From NCBI GenBank assembly GCA_019310785.1, contig JAFDDR010000006.1, positions 19,411 through 83,410 of the forward strand: DNA of 64,000 bases, in the 5' to 3' direction. Both the position numbers and the translations under genes were made by a program. The stretch comes from Deltaproteobacteria bacterium (lineage in GTDB: Bacteria; Desulfobacterota; DSM-4660; Desulfatiglandales; Desulfatiglandaceae). Shown here one piece after another: positions 53,037-63,424 of the stretch. The first letter of the stretch is position 1; each line of letters opens with the position of its first letter. The notes beneath the pieces were generated by a model. It did not search any database. It saw only the letters and a program-made list of their open reading frames with translations, and had not been told where the DNA came from.

Positions 53037-54350
53037 ATGGCCATGAACCCAATCGCAAAAGAATTAAACGAGATTATCAGGAAAGGCAATGAGCACGTCT
53101 ATGAAATGCTCTCAGAGGTTGGCAAAAACCTTTTTTTCCCAAAAGGCATACTCTCCCAGAGCGCTGAGGCCAAGGAAAAGGCCCACAGATTCAATGCCAC
53201 TATCGGCATGGCCACTGAAAAGGGCAGGACCATGCACCTTGCTTCTGTCATGGCCATGTTGAGCGGCCTTAAACCCAGTGAGGCACTTACCTATGCCCCG
53301 TCTTTCGGGATTATGCCATTGCGCCAGACGTGGCAGGAAGCCCTGTTTGAAAAGAACCCTTCTCTAAAAGGTAAAGATATCAGCCTCCCAGTGGTCAGCA
53401 ATGCTATTACCCACGGCCTGAGCGTGGTCTCTGATATGTGGGTGGACCCTGGCGATGTAATTATCCTTCCCGACAAAATGTGGGGGAATTACAACCTCAT
53501 TTTTGCAGTCAGGAGGGGGGCTGAGATCGTTCATTATGACTTGTTTGACGGCCAGGGTAAGTTCAACCTGAATGCGTTTGAGACACGCGTGCAGACCGAG
53601 GCCGAAAACAGGGAAAAGATTATTGTCATCCTGAACTTTCCCAATAACCCCACCGGGTACACAATAAACCATCAAGAAGCTGACAACATAGCGGATATCC
53701 TGATTAGAACGGCACAAGGGGGTACCAATGTCCTGGCGCTCACGGATGATGCATATTTCGGGCTCTTTTATGACGATAACGGCCTCAAAGAATCCATTTT
53801 TACCGAACTAATGGGACGCGATTCCCGGCTTTTGGCCGTCAAGTTAGATGGGGCTACCAAGGAAAACTTTGTCTGGGGATTGAGGGTAGGGTTTGTTACA
53901 TACGGCGGATCGTTTGACGGAGAATCAAGACCCGCTTATGACTCTTTGGAGAGAAAAACCGCGGGGGCCGTAAGGGGTTCCATTTCAAATGCGGCCCATT
54001 TGAGCCAGGAAATCGTACTCAAATCCCTTAAGTCAGATGAATACGCGGCTGAAAAACAGGAAAAGTTTCAGATCATGAAGGACCGGGCACAGGAAGTAAA
54101 AAGGGTCTTATCGGACCCCAAATACGAACATGCCTGGGAGCCCTATCCCTTTAATTCAGGGTATTTCATGTGCCTGAAACTGAAAACGGTTGATGCCGAA
54201 CCCCTCAGGGTACATCTTTTGGATAAGTATGGAGTGGGCCTTATTTCCCTTGGTAAGACCGATCTTCGCGTGGCCTTTTCATGTCTGGAAAAAGAAGATA
54301 CACAGGAACTTTTTGATATCGTGCTTAAGGGCGTGAAGGATTTGGAATAG
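53037..54350 (+). CDS. PLP-dependent aminotransferase class I/II
   Basis: 437 aa fold-type I enzyme. Key motifs: NFPNNPTGY (Asn-Pro binding region), ALTDDAYFGLFY (Asp pairing with the PLP pyridine) and KLDGATKENFVWGLRVGFV (Schiff-base lysine and Arg). A catalytic aromatic amino-acid/alanine-type transamination is likely but the substrate is not clear. AAGGGG lies 6 bases before the ATG. The gene is divergent from the TetR gene. Convergent 3' end with PBP1A, 36 bases apart. Confidence 0.9.
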   Translation: MAMNPIAKELNEIIRKGNEHVYEMLSEVGKNLFFPKGILSQSAEAKEKAHRFNATIGMATEKGRTMHLASVMAMLSGLKPSEALTYAPSFGIMPLRQTWQEALFEKNPSLKGKDISLPVVSNAITHGLSVVSDMWVDPGDVIILPDKMWGNYNLIFAVRRGAEIVHYDLFDGQGKFNLNAFETRVQTEAENREKIIVILNFPNNPTGYTINHQEADNIADILIRTAQGGTNVLALTDDAYFGLFYDDNGLKESIFTELMGRDSRLLAVKLDGATKENFVWGLRVGFVTYGGSFDGESRPAYDSLERKTAGAVRGSISNAAHLSQEIVLKSLKSDEYAAEKQEKFQIMKDRAQEVKRVLSDPKYEHAWEPYPFNSGYFMCLKLKTVDAEPLRVHLLDKYGVGLISLGKTDLRVAFSCLEKEDTQELFDIVLKGVKDLE

Positions 54351-54386
54351 TTCACTTTAGTCACTTCAAACTTTAGCTCACTTCCA

Positions 54387-56744
54387 TCATTTATCCTTGT
54401 TATCTCCCATATCGAACTGGAAAAATTGTCCCGATTTGGGAGATGTGGGCTTCGGAGAATATTCTTTGGGCTCAGTACCTTCTTTGAACGCCTGAAATAC
54501 GGTCTTTTTGGAATAGGAACTCGCCAAGAGACCGGTCTTTGAGTCAATTTTCGCAAACACGACGCCTTCAGGGACCTGAAAATCAACCATCGGCCTGTCC
54601 TTCAGGACATCGGACATAAAAGAAAGCCATATGGGGCTCGCGGCCCTTGAACCTGTTTCTCCCTTTCCCATGGCCTTCCGATCATCATAACCTACCCACA
54701 CACCTGTCACCAGACCCGGCGTATATCCCATGAACCAGGCATCCCAAAGGTTGTTGGTAGTCCCGGTCTTGCCTGCAGCCGGCCGTTTAAGGGCCTTGAT
54801 CCTCCAGCCCGTGCCCTCCTGTATTACGGCCTTCAAAAGGTCGGTCATCACATAAGCAGTTTCCTTTGAAATCACTTCATTTGCTTCAGGCTGGTTTTCC
54901 TCGATGATTTGATCACTCCGGTCTACAATCCGTTTTACAAAAATCGGCTTTACCAACATACCGCCATTGGCAAAGACCGAATAGGCCCTCGTAAGTTCCA
55001 TCAACGAAAGCCCGGAAGAACCTAAGGCTAAGGAAAGATCCGGGCTCAGTTCGGATTCAATACCCATATTTCTTGCATATTGAACCGCATTCTTAACTCC
55101 GATTTTTTTCAGAATCTTAACGGTAATGACATTCCTGGACTTGGCAAGAGCTGTCCTAAACAATGTGGGACCAAAGAATTTTTCCTTGTAGTTTTTTGGC
55201 TTCCAGACCTCATTGTCGGGATTTTGGTCCGATACATAGGGGGCATCGATGATGATTTCAGCCGGGCTCATGCCCCAGTCCAGGGCAGCCGCATAGATAA
55301 TCGGCTTGAAGGCCGATCCGGGCTGGCGCCTGGATTGAATGGCCCTGTTAAACTGGCTGACGGAAAAATCCCGGCCCCCTACCATGGCTTTCACCTCTCC
55401 GCTCTCAGGTGCCATACAGAGAAGGGCACCCTGAATCTCCGGGGTCTGTTCCAATGAAACCTCCCAGACAAAGGGAGATAGGCCCTCTTTCAAGACACGA
55501 ACAAGGACAATATCTCCCTTCTTTAGGATTTTGGAGGGCTTCTTTACTCTAACAGCATAGTAGGGGACCTTAGAATTGGGCTTTCTGGCCCATTTCATCC
55601 CTGAAAGCGGAAGCAGGGCCTTATCATCGCCGATACGGACCACGACCTCTTTTCGTTCGTCACTCACCTCCTCAACAAATGCCTCGACGACCGAACCTGC
55701 CGTTGGCGGGTTTAGAAGATATTTTTTTGAGGCCTGCAAACTAAAATCATCGAATCCTTCCGGGTCAACATGCATTAAAGGCCCCCCGTACCCTTCCCTC
55801 TTATCCAGATCGAACAACCCCTTTATCAATGCCTCTTTGGCTGTTTGCTGCATTTCCAGATTCAGGGTTGTGTAAACCCTGAGCCCTCCACGTAACAAAA
55901 GGTCCTTCCCGTATTTCTCTAAGACATATCGACGCACATGCTCTGTGAAGTAGGGGGCCTTTGCAAAGGTGTTCTCCGTTCTGCCCTGAATTTCAAGCGG
56001 AATTTCAAGGGCACGACTCAACTGCTCGTTCGTGATGTAGCCTTCCTGCGACATCCTTTCAAGGACATATTTCTGCCTGGCCCTGGCCCGGCTAAAGTGC
56101 GAAACAGGTGAGTATCTCGCCGGGGCCTGGGGCAGACCGGCAAGCAGGGCCGATTGCGTAAGGGTCAGATCTTTGGCGGATTTACCAAAATAAGTGCGCG
56201 AGGCCGCCTCCACGCCATAGGCCCCCTGCCCTAAGTAGATCTGGTTCAGGTACAAAAAAAGGATTTCTTCCTTGGAAAAACTCTTTTCAAGCTGCACGGA
56301 AAGAATAGCTTCTCTGACCTTTCTTCTGTAGGTCCTTTCCGTATTCTTGAGAAGAAGTGATTTGGTCACCTGCTGGGTAATGGTACTCCCGCCCTGTTCT
56401 ATTTTACCTGCACGAAGGTTCTTTAAAAAGGCCCGGAAGATGCTGATGATATCTACCCCTTCGTGCTCAAAAAATCTGGCATCTTCGGCCGCTACAAAGG
56501 CATGGATCAGGTGCTGTGGCACCTGCTCCAAGGGAATAACAATCCTCTTTTCCTCCCAGAGCCGTCCGATCACCTCTCCGTCATCGCTGTAAATCTCCGT
56601 AATGATAGGGGGCCTATACTCCTTGACCGAATCTATTACAGGCAGGTTGCTGGACCAGATATACCAGAAATAGGCACCCGTACACACCCCGGCAAAAACC
56701 ACAAAGGAGAAGAACCAGAACGTAAATTTAAATAATCGTTTCAT
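54387..56744 (-). CDS. Penicillin-binding protein 1A-type (class A PBP)
   Basis: Bifunctional peptidoglycan synthase, 785 aa. Signal anchor (~8-30), glycosyltransferase with AAEDARFFEHEG and GGSTITQQVTKSLL, an OB-like linker region (~350-430), then transpeptidase with S477-A-F-K, S536-R-N and K659-T-G motifs. All catalytic residues are present and the spacing is normal, in contrast to the 1009-aa PBP at 30552. The last ~50 residues are Pro/Lys/Asp rich. It is probably the housekeeping PBP1A of this organism. Confidence 0.95.
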   Translation of the reverse strand: MKRLFKFTFWFFSFVVFAGVCTGAYFWYIWSSNLPVIDSVKEYRPPIITEIYSDDGEVIGRLWEEKRIVIPLEQVPQHLIHAFVAAEDARFFEHEGVDIISIFRAFLKNLRAGKIEQGGSTITQQVTKSLLLKNTERTYRRKVREAILSVQLEKSFSKEEILFLYLNQIYLGQGAYGVEAASRTYFGKSAKDLTLTQSALLAGLPQAPARYSPVSHFSRARARQKYVLERMSQEGYITNEQLSRALEIPLEIQGRTENTFAKAPYFTEHVRRYVLEKYGKDLLLRGGLRVYTTLNLEMQQTAKEALIKGLFDLDKREGYGGPLMHVDPEGFDDFSLQASKKYLLNPPTAGSVVEAFVEEVSDERKEVVVRIGDDKALLPLSGMKWARKPNSKVPYYAVRVKKPSKILKKGDIVLVRVLKEGLSPFVWEVSLEQTPEIQGALLCMAPESGEVKAMVGGRDFSVSQFNRAIQSRRQPGSAFKPIIYAAALDWGMSPAEIIIDAPYVSDQNPDNEVWKPKNYKEKFFGPTLFRTALAKSRNVITVKILKKIGVKNAVQYARNMGIESELSPDLSLALGSSGLSLMELTRAYSVFANGGMLVKPIFVKRIVDRSDQIIEENQPEANEVISKETAYVMTDLLKAVIQEGTGWRIKALKRPAAGKTGTTNNLWDAWFMGYTPGLVTGVWVGYDDRKAMGKGETGSRAASPIWLSFMSDVLKDRPMVDFQVPEGVVFAKIDSKTGLLASSYSKKTVFQAFKEGTEPKEYSPKPTSPKSGQFFQFDMGDNKDK

Positions 56745-56791
56745 CGTATTATTTTAGCTGTTTGAAAAATTGAGCAATATTGCAAATTCAC

Positions 56792-56862
56792 TGCAAGGGT
56801 GAGGTGGCCAGGTTTAGATATTGCCTTGAAAAATGCCTCACCCTTGCAAAGAGCTAAAGTAT
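56792..56862. repeat. 13-bp-arm hairpin with 56-bp dispersed repeat
   Basis: TGCAAGGGTGAGG (56792-56804) and CCTCACCCTTGCA (56836-56848) are perfect inverted arms. The part 56807-56862 is identical, in reverse complement, to 9437-9492. It lies between PBP1A and the comM gene. Confidence 0.85.
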
Positions 56863-56868
56863 GTCGCT

Positions 56869-58398
56869 TCATCTCAGCGTTCTCCGGTCGAGGGTCCGGT
56901 ACTGGATGGCTTCGGCCACGTGCGGCGCCGTTATTTCCGATGCACCTTCCAGGTCGGCAATGGTCCGGCCGATTTTCAATATACGGGCATGGGCCCTGGC
57001 ACTCAATCCGAATTTGTCCATGGCCTTCTCGAGAAGCACATTGGATTCGGAATCAATCTTGCAGAACTGCTTGATTTGGCGGCTGTTCATGCCCGCATTG
57101 TTATGGATTTTGGACTTATGAAATCTCCCTAACTGAATTTTCCTCGCCTTTATAACCCTTTCAAAGATCTCCTTTGAAGAAGCACCATCATTGACATCTG
57201 AAAGGTCTTTATATGGGACAGACGGTACTTCCAAGTGAATGTCGATTCTGTCCATCAGGGGACCGGATATCTTTGAACGATATCGTTGTATCTGAAGGAA
57301 AGAGCAGCGGCATTCCCTTTTGGGATCACCCAAAAAACCGCAGGGGCAAGGGTTCATGGCCGCCACCAACATAAAATCCGCAGGATAGGTCACCGTCGAA
57401 CTGGCCCTGGAAATTGTTACCTTTCCGTCTTCCATTGGTTGTCTCAATACCTCTAACACATTCTTCCTGAACTCCGGCAGTTCATCCAAAAAAAGCACAC
57501 CGTTGTGCGCAAGACTCACCTGACCCGGTCTGGGGTTCTGACCCCCCCCGATCAAACCGGCATCGGAAATAGTATGATGGGGAGACTGAAAGGGCCGTAT
57601 GGTTATCAGGCCGTAGCCTTCAGGCATTAACCCCATTACACTGTATACCTTGGATGTCTCAAGTGACTCTTCGAAACTGAGCGCCGGAAGAATGGTGCAA
57701 AGTCGCTTTGCCAGCATGGTCTTGCCGGAACCCGGGGGTCCTATCATGATCAGATTGTGGCCGCCTGCAGCCGAGATCTCAAGTGCCCTCTTTGCGTTTT
57801 CCTGGCCGCGGACATCCTTGAAATCCATATCAAAATCAGGTGCTTGAAAGAGTTCGCTGGTTTCCACACTGAAAGGATCGATTTTTGAAATACCTGTCAG
57901 GGTCTCAACAACCTGGTAAAGGGCATCGACAGGATGGATATCTATTCCTCCTACAACGCCTGCTTCAGGGGCATTTTTCGTGGGCAGGAAAATACCCTTA
58001 AAATTCAACTCCTTTGCGTTAATGGCCATGGGTAGAACTCCCTTTACCGGTCTGATAAGACCGTCAAGGGCAAGTTCCCCCAAGAAAAGATAGTCGGAAA
58101 AAGCCGATTTTTGAACCAATCCCGTGGCAGCGAGGATGCCAAGCGCCATGGGCAGATCAAATGCGGAACCCTCCTTTTTTATGTCTGCAGGGGCAAGGTT
58201 TACTGTGATACGGTCGGATGGGAAATTGTAACCGGAGTTTTTGATAGCCGCTTTAACCCGCTCCTTGCTCTCCCGCACGGCCCCCTCCGGCAAACCCACC
58301 GTGGTGAAGGAAGGCAGGCCCTGGGAGATATCCACTTCAACCTCAACGATATAGGCATCAATACCGATGACGGCACTGCTGAAGACTTTGGCTATCAT
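56869..58398 (-). CDS. comM: YifB/ComM-family Mg-chelatase-like AAA ATPase
   Basis: 509 aa. An N-terminal Lon-S5-like domain (EVDISQGLPSFTTVGLPEGA) is followed by an AAA+ core with Walker A GPPGSGKTMLAKR and Walker B LFLDELPEF, and a C-terminal domain with the zinc-like Cys cluster ANPCPCGFLG-type (AAMNPCPCGFLGDPKRECRC). ComM is a hexameric helicase promoting branch migration during natural transformation; homologues in non-competent bacteria have an unclear DNA-repair role. It stands alone, divergent from rpoZ. Confidence 0.93.
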   Translation of the reverse strand: MIAKVFSSAVIGIDAYIVEVEVDISQGLPSFTTVGLPEGAVRESKERVKAAIKNSGYNFPSDRITVNLAPADIKKEGSAFDLPMALGILAATGLVQKSAFSDYLFLGELALDGLIRPVKGVLPMAINAKELNFKGIFLPTKNAPEAGVVGGIDIHPVDALYQVVETLTGISKIDPFSVETSELFQAPDFDMDFKDVRGQENAKRALEISAAGGHNLIMIGPPGSGKTMLAKRLCTILPALSFEESLETSKVYSVMGLMPEGYGLITIRPFQSPHHTISDAGLIGGGQNPRPGQVSLAHNGVLFLDELPEFRKNVLEVLRQPMEDGKVTISRASSTVTYPADFMLVAAMNPCPCGFLGDPKRECRCSFLQIQRYRSKISGPLMDRIDIHLEVPSVPYKDLSDVNDGASSKEIFERVIKARKIQLGRFHKSKIHNNAGMNSRQIKQFCKIDSESNVLLEKAMDKFGLSARAHARILKIGRTIADLEGASEITAPHVAEAIQYRTLDRRTLR

Positions 58399-58525
58399 AA
58401 AATATGGAATCCTTTAAGTAGTGCCCATCCATTAATGAAATTAAGGACACTAAGTTATTTTTATCCTTTACACTTAGCATATGAAGTTGTATAAAGTAAA
58501 GTTTATTTCAAAAAGCGTCCCTCGC

Positions 58526-58546
58526 CCTGCTAACGCGATAAGCAGG
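58526..58546. repeat. Short hairpin in the rpoZ leader
   Basis: CCTGCT - 9-base loop - AGCAGG, 31 bases before the rpoZ ATG. There is no clear T-run on the + strand. It may act as a leader structure; low confidence in any function. Confidence 0.35.
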
Positions 58547-58576
58547 ATTATTCTCTTTACAAAACAGGGGAAAATT

Positions 58577-60009
<1,433 letters not shown>

Positions 60010-60099
60010 GAACTCACTCCCGCCGTCTTCTTATTCCTTTACATTTCGTGTGAATAGTGATACAGAATCACTTTATTTCTTGCTCAGGGGTTAATATTA

Positions 60100-60471
60100 A
60101 TGGCCACGATGACGAAAAAAAGGAAAGACTACTTTAAGAAATTGCTAACTAAAAGGTTGGATGATCTTTTGGTGGAGGCTAACAAGACTGTTACCGGCAT
60201 GACCGACCAGGGACAAAATTTTCCCGACCCCACTGACAGGGCCTCTCTGGAGTCGGACAGGAATTTTACCCTGAGGATTCGCGACAGGGAAAGAAGGCTG
60301 ATTGCAAAGATAAAAAATGCCCTGGACAGGCTTGACATCGGAACTTTTGGTATTTGTGAGGAATGCGGCGAAGATATTTCCGACAAAAGGCTAAAGGCCC
60401 GCCCTGTAACGACATTATGCATTAATTGCAAAAAAAAGCAGGAAAATCAGGAAAAAGTTAAGGGGATATAG
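60100..60471 (+). CDS. dksA: DksA/TraR-family zinc-finger regulator
   Basis: 123 aa. N-terminal coiled coil (about 5-75) with DRASLESDRNFTLRIRDRER, then the four-Cys zinc finger CEECGEDISDKRLKARP ... CINC. DksA binds the secondary channel of RNA polymerase and, with ppGpp, adjusts rRNA and amino-acid promoters. The coiled-coil tip carries DPTDRAS in place of the DxxDxA motif, which fits. No clear ribosome site except a weak AGGGG about 14 bases upstream. A terminator follows. Confidence 0.92.
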   Translation: MATMTKKRKDYFKKLLTKRLDDLLVEANKTVTGMTDQGQNFPDPTDRASLESDRNFTLRIRDRERRLIAKIKNALDRLDIGTFGICEECGEDISDKRLKARPVTTLCINCKKKQENQEKVKGI

Positions 60472-60532
60472 GTATATTTACGGAAGACAGCCCGCATCCT
60501 CTATTCTGAATTCAACTGACCCAGCCGGTGCA

Positions 60533-60555
60533 GATTCAATGCCCGGCTTTTTTAT
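60533..60555 (+). terminator. Rho-independent terminator after dksA
   Basis: AGCCGG - 4-base-plus loop ending ATG - CCGGCT followed by TTTTTTA. It lies about 62 bases after the dksA stop and 43 bases before the next start. Confidence 0.7.
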
Positions 60556-60597
60556 TACCATTATACAGCCGCTTTCAAAAATGGTACGATTAAAATT

Positions 60598-63264
60598 ATG
60601 TCCGACAGGCAGAATAAAAAACATCCCGACAAGACCCACGAAGAGATCATAACGACCCATATCAATGCCGATTTTGATGCCCTGGCATCAATGATTGCTG
60701 CAAGCAAATTGTATCCCGGAGCAACCCTCGTGTTTCCGGGATCCCAGGAAAAAAATCTCCGTAATTTTTTTTTAGATTCCACTTCATACCTTTTCAACTT
60801 CGCAAAAATAAAACAGATTGATTTTGACCGGATCAAAAGGTTGATCCTCGTAGACACCCGGCAAAAAAGCCGGATCGGCAAGTTTGCCAAATTGGCTGGC
60901 AGGCAAGATGTTGAAATCCACATCTATGATCATCACCCTGATTCCAAAGAAGATATCCGTGGCGATGTGGAGGTCATCAGAAAAACCGGATCAGCCACCG
61001 CAATACTTACTCGCATGATCAGGGAGAAAGGCATTCCCGTCTCCCCTGATGAAGCGACTATTATGTGTCTGGGTATCCATGAGGATACCGGGTCCTTTAC
61101 CTTTTCTTCCACAACGGCCGATGATTATGAGGCGGCCGCATGGCTCACCGAACAGGGCGCAAACCATAATACCATAGCCGACATGCTCACGAGAGAACTC
61201 ACTGCAGAGCAGGTATGGCTGCTGAACGATCTTACTCAGGTCGCCACGACTCGAGTTATCAACGGGGTAGAAGTGGTCATTTCCAAGGTTGCCAGGGATG
61301 AATATATCGGGGATTTTGCCGTCCTTGTACACAAGTTTATGGAAATGGAAAACCTGAGCGTTGTTTTTGCCTTGGCCCAGATGGAAAACAGGATATACCT
61401 CGTGGCCCGAAGCCGGATCAAAGAGGTGAATGTGGCGGAAATTGCCCGTGCCCTTGGGGGCGGAGGGCATCCGCAGGCAGCTTCGGCAACCATAAAGAAC
61501 AAGACCCTGGTCCAGGTGGAGAGGTCTTTACAGGCCCTGTTGAGAAGCAGGATCAATCCTACGAAAAAGGCTAAGGATATGATGTCCTCGCCTATAATCC
61601 ATATCCCTCCAGAGGAGACGGTCAAGACGGCCGCGGATCTCATGACCCGGTATAACATCAATGTCCTTTTGGTGTTGGATGATGCGAATGTTCTGAAGGG
61701 ATATGTTACGAGACAGATTGTTGAAAAAGCGGTGTTTTTTCAGCTTGAAGATATCAAAGTGAATGACTACATGAATATTGAATTTTCCACCATTCATCCT
61801 GATGCACCCCTCAAGGATGTACAGCAGTTGATTATAAGGAACAAGCTGAGAATCCTGCCCGTTGTGGAAGACAAAAATGTATTAGGGGTGATTACCAGGA
61901 CAGACCTCCTGAATATTCTGGTGGGCGATCCGTTGATACCCGAATTCCTCCATGATTCCAAAAATTCCTCCCATTTTATACGAAAAAAAAATATGGCAAG
62001 CATAATGAAAGAACGCCTGCCGAGAAACATCATCAAACTGCTCAAGGACTTAGGCCATGTTGCCGACATATTGGGATTTAATGCCTATCTTGTGGGCGGA
62101 TTAGTGCGGGATGTATTATTAAAACGTGGTAACTTAGATGTGGATATTGTCATCGAAGGGGACGGTATCAAGTTTGCCCATGAATTTGCCGAGCACTTTG
62201 AGGCCCGGATAAGAAGTCACAGGAAATTCGGGACGGCCGTTCTTATTTTTCCGGATGGTTATAAAGTGGATGTGGCCACGGCCAGGATGGAATATTATGA
62301 ATCCCCCGGGGCACCGCCTATCGTCGAGACCAGTTCCCTGAAACTGGATCTTTACCGGCGCGATTTTACCATAAACAGTCTTGCCATAAAACTGAACAAG
62401 AGGGACTACGGCACATTAATCGACTATTTTACAGCACAAAGAGACATCAAGGAAAGGGTACTTAGGGTCCTGCATAACCTCAGTTTTGTGGAAGACCCCA
62501 CACGGGTATTCCGCGCTGTCAGATTTGAACAGCGATTCGGCTTCAAAATCGGAAAGCTGACGCTTGCATTAATCAAAAACGCAGTAAAGATCAATTGTTT
62601 TAAGGACATAACAGGACGACGTCTCTTTTTGGAGCTCAAGCTCATACTGAAAGAACAGGACCCTGTAAAGGCCATCGAAAGGATGAACGAGCTTGATCTT
62701 TTGCAGTTTATTTCTCCCCAAATCAAGCTCACAAGCGGCCTTCAGGCCCTGCTGGAAGAGATAAGAAGTGTCATTACCTGGTATGATCTTCTTTACTTAG
62801 AGGAACCCCTTGAACCATGGAAAGTCTACTGGCACGGGCTCACTTCTTCCCTTGACACCAACTCCTCGAGATCTTTGGCCGAAAGGGTAGGAATGGTGGA
62901 TCTGAACAGCCGCAATTTGCTCTCCCAGAGGAAAAATTCCAAAGGGCTTTTGGATGCACTTTATAAATTTGACGGGGACAACTATCAACTCTATACTTCA
63001 CTTGTGTCTTATGATACAGAGACATTGCTTTACCTCATGGCAAAGGCCAACAATGAAAAGATCAAGCGCCTCATCTCCAACTATTTTACCAGGTTGAAGG
63101 GAACGAAAATTCAATTGACGGGAAAGGACCTGATCTCCATGGGTATTAAACCCGGTCCGATTTTCAAGAAGATCTTTGACCGTCTTCTGGAGGCGAGGCT
63201 GGATAACCTGATCAAAACTAAGGAAGATGAAGTTAAGTTTGTCGAGAAGAACTTTGTCCAATGA
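60598..63264 (+). CDS. DHH-CBS-nucleotidyltransferase fusion (CCA/poly(A) polymerase type)
   Basis: 888 aa. Residues ~18-320 form a DHH/DHHA1 phosphoesterase (HINADFDALASMI, DHHPDS, GIHEDTGSF, GGGGHPQAA) with the usual metal residues. Two CBS domains follow (~320-440). The rest is a class II tRNA nucleotidyltransferase/poly(A) polymerase: LVGGLVRDVLLKRGNLDVDI (GxxxRD...DxD), RRDFTINSLA and EDPTRVFRAVRFEQRF. This tripartite layout occurs in Deltaproteobacteria, Aquificales and others. Such enzymes add A (or CCA) to tRNA 3' ends; the DHH part could remove nucleotides. The start has little ribosome-site support. Confidence 0.93.
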   Translation: MSDRQNKKHPDKTHEEIITTHINADFDALASMIAASKLYPGATLVFPGSQEKNLRNFFLDSTSYLFNFAKIKQIDFDRIKRLILVDTRQKSRIGKFAKLAGRQDVEIHIYDHHPDSKEDIRGDVEVIRKTGSATAILTRMIREKGIPVSPDEATIMCLGIHEDTGSFTFSSTTADDYEAAAWLTEQGANHNTIADMLTRELTAEQVWLLNDLTQVATTRVINGVEVVISKVARDEYIGDFAVLVHKFMEMENLSVVFALAQMENRIYLVARSRIKEVNVAEIARALGGGGHPQAASATIKNKTLVQVERSLQALLRSRINPTKKAKDMMSSPIIHIPPEETVKTAADLMTRYNINVLLVLDDANVLKGYVTRQIVEKAVFFQLEDIKVNDYMNIEFSTIHPDAPLKDVQQLIIRNKLRILPVVEDKNVLGVITRTDLLNILVGDPLIPEFLHDSKNSSHFIRKKNMASIMKERLPRNIIKLLKDLGHVADILGFNAYLVGGLVRDVLLKRGNLDVDIVIEGDGIKFAHEFAEHFEARIRSHRKFGTAVLIFPDGYKVDVATARMEYYESPGAPPIVETSSLKLDLYRRDFTINSLAIKLNKRDYGTLIDYFTAQRDIKERVLRVLHNLSFVEDPTRVFRAVRFEQRFGFKIGKLTLALIKNAVKINCFKDITGRRLFLELKLILKEQDPVKAIERMNELDLLQFISPQIKLTSGLQALLEEIRSVITWYDLLYLEEPLEPWKVYWHGLTSSLDTNSSRSLAERVGMVDLNSRNLLSQRKNSKGLLDALYKFDGDNYQLYTSLVSYDTETLLYLMAKANNEKIKRLISNYFTRLKGTKIQLTGKDLISMGIKPGPIFKKIFDRLLEARLDNLIKTKEDEVKFVEKNFVQ

Positions 63265-63317
63265 AGATTGATATAGCCGCCCCAGAGGAATAGACTTCGC
63301 ATTCCACAGAGCAGACA
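63261..63317. repeat. 57-bp dispersed repeat, inverted copy of 29693-29749
   Basis: Contains the reverse complement of CTGTGGAATGCGAAGTCTAT and flanking words. It begins at the stop codon of the nucleotidyltransferase gene and lies in the gap before trpS. The rest of the gap (to 63424) holds ATCATCAATTATCAATC-type simple words. Confidence 0.75.
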
Positions 63318-63424
63318 GCCTGCCAGAAAGAAGTCGGGTAAGCACAAAATACGATGATTGATTATATAGCCGAAAATCATCAATTATCAATCGACAATCA
63401 TCAATCCAAACGGGAGTACAACGA

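Noticed and set aside
60056-60072. AGTGAT-ACAGA-ATCACT hairpin between dnaJ and dksA
   Set aside because: Six weak base pairs without a clear T-run; not enough to call a terminator.
63265-63424. Possible T-box or leader peptide before trpS
   Set aside because: No T-box motif or Trp-rich peptide; the gap consists of a dispersed repeat and ATCATCAATT-type simple words.
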